From the NCBI GenBank assembly GCA_038241255.1, contig JBBRFW010000002.1, positions 59,297-123,296 on the forward strand: a stretch of 64,000 nucleotides of DNA. The letters run 5' to 3'. Positions 26,302-34,848 of the stretch are shown here, one piece after another. The translations under genes were made by a program, and so were the position numbers. The notes below the pieces were generated by a model. The model ran no database searches, was not told the DNA's origin, and worked only from the letters and a program-made list of their open reading frames with translations. Every line of letters starts with the position of its first letter. Position 1 is the stretch's first letter. The DNA is from Schlegelella_A sp038241255. GTDB lineage: Bacteria > Pseudomonadota > Gammaproteobacteria > Burkholderiales > Burkholderiaceae_C.

Positions 26302-27045
26302 ATGACCGCAGTCTACTTATCGCTCGCCACGTTTATCTCCACGCTCGGCGGCGGGCTGCTCGCGCTGACGTTTCGCGATCGGCTCTACTACCTGCTCAGC
26401 TTCACGGCCGGGGTGCTGCTCGGCGTGGTCTGCTTCGAGGTTTTGCCCGAGATCTTCTCGATCGCGGCGCAGCACCGGTTCGATACCACCGGCCCGATGG
26501 TGGCGATGGTCGGCGGCTTCCTGTTCTTCCACAGCCTCGAGAAGTTCCTGCTGATCCATCACGCGCACGAATCCGACTACGCGGCGCACGGTCATCCGCA
26601 CGTCGGCGTCGTCTCGGCGCTGGCTCTAATCGGCCACAGCGTGCTCGACGGCGTCGGCATCGGCCTCGCGTTCCAGGTGTCGGAGGCCGTCGGCGTCTCG
26701 GTGGCGATCGCGATCGTCGCCCATGACTTCAGCGACGGCCTGAACACGGTCGGGCTCATGCTGACGCACGGCAACACGCCCCGGCGCTCAGCGATCATGC
26801 TCCTGCTCGATTCCGCGGCGCCCGTCCTCGGCGCGGCGTCGACGCTGCTGTTCCAGCTGCCGCCGTCGGCGCTTAGCGTCTATCTCGGCTTCTTCGCGGG
26901 CTTCCTGCTCTACATCGGCGTCGCCGACATCCTTCCGCAGGCGCACTCGCGCGCCTCGCCGGCGATCGCTTCGAGGCTGATCCTGCTGACCGCCGCGGGA
27001 GCGGCGTTCATGTTCGTCGTCAGCCGGCTCGCCGGCAGCCACTGA
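26302..27045 (+). CDS. ZIP-family divalent metal transporter
   Basis: A 247-residue membrane protein with about eight hydrophobic helices. A His-rich cytosolic loop (IHHAHESDYAAHGHPH) follows the third helix, and the binuclear metal site is seen in GHSVLDGVGIG and AHDFSDGLNTV of helices IV and V. ZIP proteins import zinc, iron or manganese. It ends 12 bases before the stop of the convergent DMT transporter. A 19-bp dyad sits just before the start and may control it. Confidence 0.9.
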   Translation: MTAVYLSLATFISTLGGGLLALTFRDRLYYLLSFTAGVLLGVVCFEVLPEIFSIAAQHRFDTTGPMVAMVGGFLFFHSLEKFLLIHHAHESDYAAHGHPHVGVVSALALIGHSVLDGVGIGLAFQVSEAVGVSVAIAIVAHDFSDGLNTVGLMLTHGNTPRRSAIMLLLDSAAPVLGAASTLLFQLPPSALSVYLGFFAGFLLYIGVADILPQAHSRASPAIASRLILLTAAGAAFMFVVSRLAGSH

Positions 27046-27056
27046 CGGTCGAGGCG

Positions 27057-27971
27057 CTACGACTCCGCCGGCGCGATCGGCTCGCGCCGCTCGCGCACCG
27101 TCAGCCACGCGCCGGCCGCGCCGCAGACGGCGATGAGCGCCATGCCGATGAGCGACACCGAATCGGGAACCTGTGCGAAGACGAGCCAGCCGCCGAGCGT
27201 GGCGAAAGCGATCTGCGCGTAGAGATAGGGCGTGAGCGTCGACGCCGGAGCGCGCTGGTAGGCGAGGATCAGGAGGAAGTGCCCTACTGTGGCCATGAAC
27301 CCCATCAGGCACAGCAGCGCCCAGCTCCGCCATCCCGGCAGCGACGTCCAGACGAAGGGCAGCGCAATCGTCGCGATCAGTGTGCCGACCCAGCCGGTGT
27401 AGAAGTGCATCGTCAAGGGCTTTTCAGTGCGCGCGAGGCGGCTCGTCAGCACCTGGAACCACGCGTTCGAGACGACGAGGCCGAGCGGAAGCAGGATTGC
27501 CCAGCTGAAGACGGTGCCGCCCGGGCGCAGGATGACCACCGTGCCGGCGAAGCCGCCCACAACGAGCGCCCAGCGCAGCGGCGACACTTCCTCCTTCAGT
27601 GTCGTCGCTGCGAGCAGCGTTACCATCAGCGGGGCGATGAGCACGATCGACGTGAACTCGGCGAGCGGCATGTAGCGCAGGCTGAAGAACGCGAGCGTGC
27701 TCGACACCAGCAGCAGCGTGCCGCGCAGCAGCTGGTAACGCGGGTGCTCGGTGCGCAGCACGGCGGTGCCGTAGCACGGCAGCAGCACCATCGTCGTCGC
27801 CACCGCCTGGAAGGCGTAACGGAACCAGAGCGCCATCAGGATCGGCACGCTCGCGGTGGAGAGCTTTGTCGTGCTGTCGAGCGTCGCGAAGCACGCGACG
27901 GCGACGACGACGAGGCCGATGCCGGCGAGGATGCGTTCGGAGGCGCGGTCTCGGGTTCGTTTGTCGGGCAT
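27057..27971 (-). CDS. DMT-family (EamA) transporter
   Basis: About 304 residues with ten predicted helices in two EamA repeats. ATLDSTTKLSTASVP and MALWFRYAFQAV lie in the first repeat, ERRALAYQRAP-like AYQRAPASTLTPYLYAQIAF in the second, and both carry the small-residue helices typical of the drug/metabolite transporter superfamily. Substrate unknown. ATG 27971 is used here; GTG 27992 would add seven residues. It follows the RIO kinase gene by about 30 bases and could share its transcript. Confidence 0.85.
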   Translation of the reverse strand: MPDKRTRDRASERILAGIGLVVVAVACFATLDSTTKLSTASVPILMALWFRYAFQAVATTMVLLPCYGTAVLRTEHPRYQLLRGTLLLVSSTLAFFSLRYMPLAEFTSIVLIAPLMVTLLAATTLKEEVSPLRWALVVGGFAGTVVILRPGGTVFSWAILLPLGLVVSNAWFQVLTSRLARTEKPLTMHFYTGWVGTLIATIALPFVWTSLPGWRSWALLCLMGFMATVGHFLLILAYQRAPASTLTPYLYAQIAFATLGGWLVFAQVPDSVSLIGMALIAVCGAAGAWLTVRERREPIAPAES

Positions 27972-28000
27972 GGCCGCCCGCGTGCCGGACACGCCGCGCT

Positions 28001-28846
28001 TCAGCCCTGCCCCATCCGCAGCAGGCGCGCCGCCTCTTCGTCCCGGGCGTCGCCGACGACTCGCAGCACGCCCGCGACATCGACCGGTCCCTGCCGTTCG
28101 TCGTACCGGCCGGTGAGCGGCGTCGCCGGCTGCAGCACGCCGCGCGTGTAGAGCGCCCAGATCTCGTCGCCGAACCGGGTGGCGAGCAGCTCCGGCGCGA
28201 AGCGCCCGAAGAAATCACGCAAGTTGCCGACGTCGCGCAGCAGCATGCGCTGGGCGTGGTTGTTGCCGGCCGCATCCACCGCCTGCGGCAGGTCGATGAT
28301 CACCGGGCCGTCGGCGGCGAGCAGGATGTTGAACTCGGAGAGGTCACCGTGGATGACGCCGGCGCAGAGCATCCGCACCACCTCGCCGATCAGCGTGGCG
28401 TGGTGCGCGCACGCTTCATCGGCCGTAAAGGCGACGTCGTTGAGGCGCGGCGCGGCCGCGCCCTCGGCGTCGACCACCAACTCCATCAACAGCACTCCGT
28501 CGTGGAAGTTGATCGGCTTGGGCACCCGAACGCCGGCCGCGGCGAGGCGGTAGAGGGCGTCGACCTCGGCGCTTTGCCACGCGGCCTCCTGCGCCTGCCG
28601 GCCGAAGCGAGTGCCCTTGGCCATCGCCCGCGCCTGCCGGGTGTTCTTGACCTTGCGGTTCTCGGTGTAGTCGACTGCCTGGCGAAAGCTGCGCTGTGTC
28701 GCCTCCTTGTAGACCTTCGCGCAGCGCGACTCGTCGCCGCAGCGAACGACGTAGACCGTGGCCTCCTTGCCGCTCATGAGCTGGCGGACGACGGCGTCGA
28801 TCAGCCCTTCCTCGAGCAGAGAGCGCAAGCGCAGCGGCGCCTTCAC
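28001..28846 (-). CDS. RIO1-family serine protein kinase
   Basis: A 281-residue atypical kinase. The nucleotide loop is SGKEATVYVV, the ATP lysine is in CAKVYKEATQ, the catalytic loop is VIHGDLSEFNILL, and the metal-binding motif is IIDLPQAVD. All the catalytic residues are present. Bacterial RIO kinases have poorly known targets. GTG 28846 has GAGG about nine bases upstream and overlaps the stop of the upstream small gene (GTGA), so the two are coupled. Confidence 0.9.
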   Translation of the reverse strand: MKAPLRLRSLLEEGLIDAVVRQLMSGKEATVYVVRCGDESRCAKVYKEATQRSFRQAVDYTENRKVKNTRQARAMAKGTRFGRQAQEAAWQSAEVDALYRLAAAGVRVPKPINFHDGVLLMELVVDAEGAAAPRLNDVAFTADEACAHHATLIGEVVRMLCAGVIHGDLSEFNILLAADGPVIIDLPQAVDAAGNNHAQRMLLRDVGNLRDFFGRFAPELLATRFGDEIWALYTRGVLQPATPLTGRYDERQGPVDVAGVLRVVGDARDEEAARLLRMGQG

Positions 28847-29187
28847 GCGCGACCTCGCGCGTCGGCTTCGCAGGGCGCGAGCCCCTTGGGTTGTGGCCAG
28901 CCTTGCAGCTCGGCGACCCGACGGACCACCCATGCCGCCTCGGCAGCAGCGAACGCTTCCGGGTCGGCGCGCAGGCCATCGTAGCAGCGCTGCAAGGCCG
29001 CGCCAGTGTCGTCACCTTCCTGGTGGCGCGCGGCGAGGAAGGCCACGGCATGCAGGGCGATGTCTTCGCAGAGCTCGTGGCGCGCTTCGATCTCGGCGCG
29101 CGGCCACAGCGGCCGGCCATGGCGCGAATGAAGCGCGAGGAAGGAGTCGGGGACTAGCGTCTGGTTGTGGTCGTAGTGATCTTGCAT
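28843..29187 (-). CDS. Small conserved protein paired with the RIO kinase
   Basis: A 114-residue protein beginning MQDHYDHNQTLVPDSFLALH. It continues RPLWPRAEIEARHELCEDIA and ends with an EAAWVVRRVAELQGW helix. The layout is soluble and helical. It overlaps the RIO kinase start by four bases, which suggests a partner or substrate of the kinase. I do not recognise a named family; genes of this type often sit beside RIO kinases in betaproteobacteria, as far as I recall. Confidence 0.68.
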   Translation of the reverse strand: MQDHYDHNQTLVPDSFLALHSRHGRPLWPRAEIEARHELCEDIALHAVAFLAARHQEGDDTGAALQRCYDGLRADPEAFAAAEAAWVVRRVAELQGWPQPKGLAPCEADARGRA

Positions 29188-29238
29188 CGCGGCCCGCGAG
29201 AGTACACCGTGCGAGACGCACCTTTCGGCACACCATGA

Positions 29239-29872
29239 ATGCCCAACGTCCGAGTCAGCTTTTCGCTCTCCCTTGAGGGTTTCGGCGCAGGCGCCGAGCA
29301 AAGCCTGCAGGAACCGCTCGGCCAAGGCGGCCTGGCGACGCACGAATGGGCGTCTCGGCGCGCACCTTCCAGCGCATGACGGCGATTCGCGGTCGGCGCC
29401 CTCGGCGTCGACGAGAACTTCGCCGCCGCGAGCTTGTCGAACCTGGGGAAAATGTGTCCTCACAACATGGTCGGCCCGGGTGCGCGGCCCGTGGCCCGAT
29501 GAGACGTTGCAGGGCTGGTGGGGCGACGAGCCGCCCTATCACGTGCCGACGTTCGTCCTTACGCACCACGCGCGGCCGTCCGTCGAGATGAAGGGCAGCA
29601 CCACGTTCTTCTTCGTCACTAACGGGATCCATGCCGCGCTCGAGCGAGCTCGCGCGGCGGCCGGAGGCCAGGACGTGCGCATCGGCGGCGGAGTCTCTAC
29701 CGTGCGCCATGACATCGAGGCCGATTCGATCAAGAGATTCACCTCTCCATATCGAACGCTGCTCGGCCGCGGCGAGCGCTTCTTCGCCGGCCCGATCTGC
29801 CGAAGTGAGGGTTCGCGGTCACGAAGCGCGCCGCGACCGAGCTCGCAGGCCCGTGGTACTCGCGCGAAACTA
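29239..29872 (+). pseudogene. Dead RibD-C/dihydrofolate-reductase-family gene
   Basis: Pieces in all three frames line up with one small reductase-like protein. In order they are PNVRVSFSLSLEGFGAGAEQ, EPLGQGGLATHEWA, (shift) ARTFQRM, (shift) GVDENFAAASLSNLG, (shift) VRGPWPDETLQGWWGDEPP. Then come YHVPTFVLTHHARPSVEM, DVRIGGGVSTVR and LLGRGERFFAG, with a final shifted HEARRD. At least three frameshifts and a stop are needed, so this is a true pseudogene. The IS630 element is inserted at its last codons. Intact relatives are small NADPH-dependent reductases of unknown substrate. Confidence 0.75.
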
Positions 29873-29892
29873 GTGTCGTGAGTTACAAGTTC
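29873..29892. repeat. Left terminal inverted repeat of the IS630 element
   Basis: GTGTCGTGAGTTACAAGTTC, directly after TA 29871-29872. It matches the right end at 18 of 20 positions. Confidence 0.9.
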
Positions 29893-30014
29893 ATTGAACT
29901 AACAGGCTGCGTTGGAGTCTGTCGTGTAGGTTTCATTACACGGCGAGGCGGCGATGCGAGGAAGGCCCAAGGCGCAATTGGTGTTGCGAGGCCGAGCGAG
30001 CGCAGCTTGAGGCA

Positions 30015-31037
30015 TTGACCATGCGGCGCAAGACGGCGCAGGCGTTGGCTCTGCGCGCGCGCATCGTTCTGGGCTGCGCCGAAGACATGGACAACAAGGC
30101 GGTGGCTGCGCGCCAGCGGGTCACGCAGCAGACGGTCTCGAAGTGGCGCTCTCGCTTTGTCGAGCATCGGCTCGATGGCCTGCTCGACGCACCGCGGCCA
30201 GGCGCGCCGCGCACGATCGACGACACGCGAATCGATGCGCTGATCGCCAAGACGCTGGAGTCGGTGCCGGCCGGTGCCACGCACTGGAGCACGAGGACGA
30301 TGGCCCGCGAGACGGGCATGACGCAAACGGCCGTCAGCCGCATTTGGCGCGCCTTCGGCTTGCAGCCGCACAGACAGGAGACGTTCAAGCTCTCCAGCGA
30401 TCCTCTCTTCGTCGAGAAGGTACGGGACATCGTCGGGCTTTATCTGGACCCACCACTGAAGGCGATGGTGCTTTGTGTGGACGAGAAGAGCCAGATTCAG
30501 GCGCTCGATCGCACTCAGCCGATCTTGCCGCTGGCCCCGGGCATCCCCGAGAGACGCACGCATGACTACGCCCGTCATGGCACGACGACGCTGTTCGCGG
30601 CGCTCGACATCGCAACAGGCGAGGTGATCGGCGAGCTGCACCGACGCCATCGCAGCACCGAGTTCTTGCAGTTCCTGCGCACCATCGAGGCCAACGTGCC
30701 GAACGAGCTCGAAGTCCATCTGGTGATGGACAACTACGGCACTCACAAGACGCCCTCCATCAAGTCCTGGTTCGCTCGACATCCGCGATTCCACGTTCAC
30801 TTCACTCCGACCTCGGCGTCGTGGCTGAACCAGGTCGAACGCTGGTTCGCCACGTTGACCGACAAGTACATCCGTCGCGGCACGCATCGCTCGACCCGAC
30901 AGCTCGAGCAGGCGATCAAGCAATACCTCGACATCAACAACGCCCGTCCCAAGCCGTTCGTGTGGTCCAAGTCCGCAGATGACATCCTCGCAAGCATCGA
31001 GAGATTTTGTCTGCGAACCTCTAACTCACGACACTAG
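30015..31037 (+). CDS. IS630-family transposase (N-terminus probably frameshifted)
   Basis: An N-terminal helix-turn-helix (NKAVAARQRVTQQTVSKWRS) is followed by a second HTH (TRTMARETGMTQTAVSRIWR). A DDE catalytic core comes next: Asp in VLCVDEKSQIQAL, Asp in VHLVMDNYGTHK and Glu in SWLNQVERWF. The readable frame begins at TTG 30015 or ATG 30021. Upstream, ATG 29954 opens MRGRPKAQLVL in another frame, and a one-base shift joins it to CEAERAQLEALTM. The ancestral protein was therefore about 20 residues longer. The TAG stop is made from the last bases of the right flank's TA plus G. Confidence 0.9.
   Translation: MTMRRKTAQALALRARIVLGCAEDMDNKAVAARQRVTQQTVSKWRSRFVEHRLDGLLDAPRPGAPRTIDDTRIDALIAKTLESVPAGATHWSTRTMARETGMTQTAVSRIWRAFGLQPHRQETFKLSSDPLFVEKVRDIVGLYLDPPLKAMVLCVDEKSQIQALDRTQPILPLAPGIPERRTHDYARHGTTTLFAALDIATGEVIGELHRRHRSTEFLQFLRTIEANVPNELEVHLVMDNYGTHKTPSIKSWFARHPRFHVHFTPTSASWLNQVERWFATLTDKYIRRGTHRSTRQLEQAIKQYLDINNARPKPFVWSKSADDILASIERFCLRTSNSRH
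31015..31034. repeat. Right terminal inverted repeat of the IS630 element
   Basis: GAACCTCTAACTCACGACAC, directly before TA 31035-31036. It overlaps the 3' end of the transposase gene. Confidence 0.9.
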
Positions 31038-31924
31038 TCCTTCTTCAGCGCGACGGCGGCGGCGCCGAACATGAGCACCGCACCCACGCCCTCCGCCCAG
31101 CCGAACCGTTCCGACAGGGCGACCACGCCAACCGCGACCGCGATCACCGGGCTGACGAAGGCGTAGAGCCCAGCGCGGAAGGCGCCCCAGTCGCGCAGCA
31201 GCCGAAGGTAGATCGTGAAGCCGGCGAGCGACCCCGCGGCGACGAGGAACAGCAGCGCCGGCAGGGTAGGCCAGCGCGCTAGTGCGCGTACGTGCGCCCC
31301 CTCGACGGGCTCGAGCGCGAGCGACAGCGCCGCCAGGCCGACGCCTCCGATCAGCGTCTGCCAGCCCGCGAGCGCTAGCACCGGCATCGACGCGGCGATG
31401 GGCCGAGACAGCGCGGCGCCAGTGCAATAGAGCAAGGTGCCGAGCGCGATCGCGGCGAGGCCCCACAGCTCGGCCGGAGCAAACGCCTCCGTGCCGACGG
31501 CGCCGAGCGCGCGGCTGGCGAAGAGCAGCGCGAGGCCAACGAGGCCGAGGGCAATCGCCATCAGCTGGCGGAGGCCGATCGACTCGCCTTCGATCCAGCG
31601 GCTAGCGAGCAGCGAGAAGACGGGAATGGTGCCGAAGTTCACGATCGCGGCGAGGCCGGTCGGCGCGCGCGCGATGCCCCAGAACAGGAGCGCGTAGTTG
31701 CCAGTGTTGACAAGCAACGCGGTGGCGATCAGGCGCGGCCGCGCCGACCGCGGCACCGCCGCCGCGTCGGCGCGTGCCCACGCCAGCATCATCGTCCCGG
31801 CGATCGTAAAGCGCGCCGCGGCGAGGAAGATCGGCGGCACGTGCGCGGCGCCGATCTTTACCGGCCACCACGTCAGCCCCCACACCACGCACATCACCAC
31901 GAACAAGGCCGCGTTCTTGTTCAT
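31034..31924 (-). CDS. DMT-family (EamA) transporter
   Basis: A 296-residue inner-membrane protein with ten predicted helices. MCVVWGLTWWPVKIGAA and FLAAARFTIAGTM open the first EamA repeat, and LLFWGIARAPTGLAAIV is its characteristic helix. The second repeat includes GSLAGFTIYLRLLRDWGAF and SPVIAVAVGVVALSER. It probably exports a metabolite or amino acid; the substrate is unknown. Its TAG stop lies on the IS630 target duplication, and the reading frame is preserved because the insertion regenerated CTAG. Confidence 0.88.
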   Translation of the reverse strand: MNKNAALFVVMCVVWGLTWWPVKIGAAHVPPIFLAAARFTIAGTMMLAWARADAAAVPRSARPRLIATALLVNTGNYALLFWGIARAPTGLAAIVNFGTIPVFSLLASRWIEGESIGLRQLMAIALGLVGLALLFASRALGAVGTEAFAPAELWGLAAIALGTLLYCTGAALSRPIAASMPVLALAGWQTLIGGVGLAALSLALEPVEGAHVRALARWPTLPALLFLVAAGSLAGFTIYLRLLRDWGAFRAGLYAFVSPVIAVAVGVVALSERFGWAEGVGAVLMFGAAAVALKKD

Positions 31925-32022
31925 GGTCGGCGATGCGATGCGCGCACGCGGTCATTGTGGCCACGTGTCCAGCGACCTGCCGGCGCGGGCTCGAGCGCTG
32001 ATCGCGGCGAGCGCCGGGCTGC

Positions 32023-32636
32023 TCAGGCCACCATCAGCGCGAACACCCCCGGGAGATAGGGCGGAAGGGCCACGAACTCGGCCATCGCGATCGCCTTGGG
32101 GTAGCCCGTCACGCCGCGGCAGACGCCGCCGAAGTGCGAGACGAGCATCGCAGCCGCGGCCATCAGTGCCGGCACCTGCGTGATCAGCAAAGACGATGGC
32201 CAGCATCACGGAGCCAATTCCCAGGAACGTCGGCAAGGCGAAGCCGGGTTGAAACGCTTGGCGTCGTCGGTGCGATCAGGAGGAACTGGATAAGGCCTTA
32301 GGTGCCGTCGATGCCGACCACGACCACGGACACGATCGTCAGAAGGGCCCGCAGATACCGCACGATGCCGCCGAGGACCACCACCGCCGCGAGCAGGCCG
32401 GGAAGGTGCACGAACGCGAGCACCGGCGGCAGCACCGGAATCAGCGTGCCCGGGTCGGCCGCCAGCGCCGTGCCGATTCGCAGGTCGTTCAGCCCGGTGC
32501 CGTTGCGCAGGCCGTCGGCACCTGCACGATCTCCCGGCAAGCTCAGGAACATCGACATGACGAAGGTCACCGAGGCAGGGCCGCCGAGCCGCGATGACCC
32601 GACCGTGCATACGGGCGCGGAACCCTGACTGCGCAT
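32023..32636 (-). pseudogene. Remnant of an unidentified membrane protein
   Basis: The minus strand holds separated hydrophobic blocks. IPVLPPVLAFVHLPGLLAAV and ALLTIVSVVVVGIDG end in TAA near 32300. After frame changes come LPTFLGIGSVMLAIVF, then ITQVPALMAAAAMLVSHFGG and VALPPYLPGVFALMVA before TGA 32023. Together they resemble a four-helix membrane protein with at least two lesions, but I could not place the family. I see nothing else coding in 31925-32700. Confidence 0.3.
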
Positions 32637-32705
32637 ACGGGATCAGCTGCGCAAGCGTGCAATCGATTACGCTAGAGGCCTCTCAGCAGCTCGAAAGGAG
32701 GTGAT

Positions 32706-32750
32706 ATGTTTTATATCTCACGGTCCGGGACGGATCCCTACGTGCTGTAG
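32706..32750 (+). CDS. 14-residue peptide ORF with a perfect Shine-Dalgarno
   Basis: ATG follows AAAGGAGGTGAT (32694-32705), a full complement of the 16S rRNA 3' end, with four bases between GGAGG and ATG. The peptide is MFYISRSGTDPYVL. It stops at TAG 32748, 20 bases before a strong hairpin and 76 bases before the regulator gene. It has no run of one amino acid as in classic attenuators. It may be a leader peptide, a small functional peptide, or a chance ORF; the ribosome site is the strongest in the window. Confidence 0.45.
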   Translation: MFYISRSGTDPYVL

Positions 32751-32769
32751 CCGGTTCTGTCGCCAGACC

Positions 32770-32805
32770 CGCGGGCGCTCCACACCACCGGTGGGAGCGC
32801 CCGCG
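32770..32805 (+). terminator. Strong hairpin between the 14-residue ORF and the regulator gene
   Basis: A perfect 12-bp stem (CGCGGGCGCTCC / GGAGCGCCCGCG) is extended by an inner CACC/GGTG helix over a three-base loop. TCATTT follows, a weak T tract. It could terminate or attenuate transcription into the downstream regulator gene, which starts 20 bases later. Confidence 0.55.
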
Positions 32806-32825
32806 TCATTTCAGGGACTGCCGCG

Positions 32826-34085
32826 ATGGATTCGCTGATCGCCGCCGCCGCGCGCGCCCTCGCGGCCGGCGACGCGCTCGGCGCGCTCAAGCGCGTTAGC
32901 CTGCGCGAGGATCCGCCGGCGCTGGCGCTGCGCGGCATCGCCATGGCGCAATTAGGCGAGCACGCACGCGCGCGCGTGCTCATCAAGCGAGCGGCGCGCG
33001 GCTTCGGTGCCCACGAGGAGTTGGCGCGGGCGCGCTGCATCGTCGCCGAGGCTGAGGTAGCGCTCGCGATGCGTGACCTGGGCGGCTCGCCGCGCGCGCT
33101 GGCGGCGGCATCGGCCACGCTCGAAGCGCGTGACGATCGAGGCAATGCGCTTCACGCCCGGCTGATCGCCGTGAGGCGGCTGCTCCTGCTCGGCCGCATC
33201 GACGAAGCCGCGGCGTCGTTGGCCGCCCTCGATGCACGCGGCCTGCCGCCCTCCTTACGCGCCGTCGCCGAGCTGGCGGCCGCGGAGGTGGCGCTGCGCT
33301 CGCTGCGCACCGCCGACGCCAAAGCCTCGCTGGCGCGCGCGCATGCGGCAGCGGAGCTCACTCAAGTGCCGGCGTTGCTGGCCGAAGTCGCCGAGGCGCG
33401 CGCGGCGCTCGAGCGGCCGGCTGCCCGAAGCGTGCGCACACCCTCGCCCATGCCCTTTCCCAAGAGCGTCAGACGAGGCGTGCAGGAGCAGACGCTGCGC
33501 ATCGACGAGGTCGAAGCCCTGCTCTCCTCGGATGCGCTAGTGGTCGACGCCTGCCGTCGCGGCCTGCGTGCCGGCGCCACGTGGATTCCGCTGGCACGCC
33601 GGCCGGTGTTGTTCTCGCTCGCGCGCGCTCTCGCCGAATCGTGGCCCGGCGGCGTCGACCGCGACACGCTCATCGAGCGCGCCTTCCGCACGATACGGCC
33701 CGACGAGACCCATCGCGCGCGGCTGCGCGTCGAGATCGGCCGCCTGCGCAAGCTCGCCGCGCCGCTGGCGTGCATCGACGCCGACGCGCGCGGCTTCGCG
33801 CTAACGCCGCGCGGCGAGCGCGAAGTCGTCGTCCTCGTGCCGCCGATCGACGGCGATCAGTCGCAACTGCTGGCGCTGCTCGCCGACGGCGTCGCGTGGT
33901 CCACCTCCGCCCTCGCGCTCGCCCTGGGTGATAGCCAGCGCACCGTGCAGCGGGCGCTCGTCGAGCTTGAGGCCGCGGGGCGAGTGCGCTCGATCGCGCG
34001 GGCGCGCGCGCAGCGCTGGCTGGCGCCGCCGCTGACCGGATTCACGACGATCTTGTTACTCCCCGCTTCGCTGCCGCTCGGCTAG
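32826..34085 (+). CDS. TPR-like / winged-helix transcriptional regulator
   Basis: A 419-residue protein. Residues 1-205 are Ala/Leu-rich paired helices resembling TPR repeats (RGIAMAQLGEHARARVLIKR, AVAELAAAEVALRSLRTADA). Residues 265-330 look like an OmpR-type winged helix (LARALAESWPGGVDRDTLIE, RVEIGRLRKLAAPLACIDAD). Residues 345-400 form a second HTH (WSTSALALALGDSQRTVQRA). The target is unknown. A peptide ORF and hairpin sit immediately upstream, and a beta-propeller gene and DUF899 gene follow, which it may control. No ribosome site stands out. Confidence 0.72.
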   Translation: MDSLIAAAARALAAGDALGALKRVSLREDPPALALRGIAMAQLGEHARARVLIKRAARGFGAHEELARARCIVAEAEVALAMRDLGGSPRALAAASATLEARDDRGNALHARLIAVRRLLLLGRIDEAAASLAALDARGLPPSLRAVAELAAAEVALRSLRTADAKASLARAHAAAELTQVPALLAEVAEARAALERPAARSVRTPSPMPFPKSVRRGVQEQTLRIDEVEALLSSDALVVDACRRGLRAGATWIPLARRPVLFSLARALAESWPGGVDRDTLIERAFRTIRPDETHRARLRVEIGRLRKLAAPLACIDADARGFALTPRGEREVVVLVPPIDGDQSQLLALLADGVAWSTSALALALGDSQRTVQRALVELEAAGRVRSIARARAQRWLAPPLTGFTTILLLPASLPLG

Positions 34086-34139
34086 ATTGCCCTCACCGCG
34101 CCCATCGGAGCGCATTGCAAACGATTGAGGAGTCGGGCC

Positions 34140-34826
34140 ATGAGCCACAGCAAGATCGCTAAACAGGACAGCACATCCGAAGCACCCGCGCGTGCGGCCG
34201 AGATCGTGCGCGAATACGGGCCGTTCGCCGGCTCCGACAAGGTGAACGGCGTGAGCCACGACGGCCGTCGTGTCTGGGCCGCGCTCGGCGCCACGCTGAT
34301 CGCCTTCGATCCCACGAGCGGCGCGACGACGCAGACGATCGACCACGCCTGCGACGCCGGCACCGCCTTCGACGGCAAGCACCTCTGGCAGATCGCCGAG
34401 ACGCACATCGACAAGATCGATCCGGCCACCGGCAAGGTGCTGGCCTCGATCCCCGCTCCCGAGCCGGGCTCCAACTCAGGCCTCGCCTGGGCCGAGGGGA
34501 GCCTCTGGGTGGGGCAGTACCGCGACAAGCAGATCAAGCAGATCGACCCCGCCACCGGCAAGGTGCTGCGCACGATCGAATCGAACCGCTTCGTCACCGG
34601 CGTCAACTGGGTTGACGGCGAGCTGTGGCACGGCACCTGGGAAGGCGATGCGAGTGAGATCCGCCGCATCGACTCGAAAAGCGGCGCCGTGCTCGACCGC
34701 CTGGCGATGCCGGCAGGCACCGGCGTGAGCGGACTCGAGTCGGACGGCGCCGATCTCTTCTATGCCGGCGGCGGCAGCAGCGGCAAGGTGCGCGCCGTAC
34801 GTCGTTCCAAAGCCGTCGCGGCTTGA
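34140..34826 (+). CDS. Vgb/streptogramin-lyase-like beta-propeller protein
   Basis: A 228-residue protein without a signal peptide. Repeated blades are easy to see: RVWAALGATLIAFDPTSGAT, HLWQIAETHIDKIDPATGKV and LWVGQYRDKQIKQIDPATGK, then ELWHGTWEGDASEIRRID. The blades share the pattern LWxxxxxxxxIxxIDPATGKV. Such small propellers bind ligands or act as lyases or cyclotransferases; catalytic residues cannot be assigned here. ATG 34140 has GAGGAG upstream. It probably forms an operon with the DUF899 gene 22 bases downstream. Confidence 0.75.
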   Translation: MSHSKIAKQDSTSEAPARAAEIVREYGPFAGSDKVNGVSHDGRRVWAALGATLIAFDPTSGATTQTIDHACDAGTAFDGKHLWQIAETHIDKIDPATGKVLASIPAPEPGSNSGLAWAEGSLWVGQYRDKQIKQIDPATGKVLRTIESNRFVTGVNWVDGELWHGTWEGDASEIRRIDSKSGAVLDRLAMPAGTGVSGLESDGADLFYAGGGSSGKVRAVRRSKAVAA

Positions 34827-34848
34827 TTTACATCAGGAGCAAAAGATC

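Larger units (their letters stand above)
29873..31034 (+). mobile_element. IS630-family insertion sequence, 1162 bp
   Basis: The element starts GTGTCGTGAGTTACAAGTTC and ends with the inverted copy, GAACCTCTAACTCACGACAC, an 18/20 match. It is flanked by TA on both sides (29871-29872 and 31035-31036), the IS630/Tc1-mariner hallmark. The target was a CTAG tetramer. One transposase gene fills it. The transposase N-terminus carries a likely frameshift, so present activity is uncertain. Confidence 0.93.
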
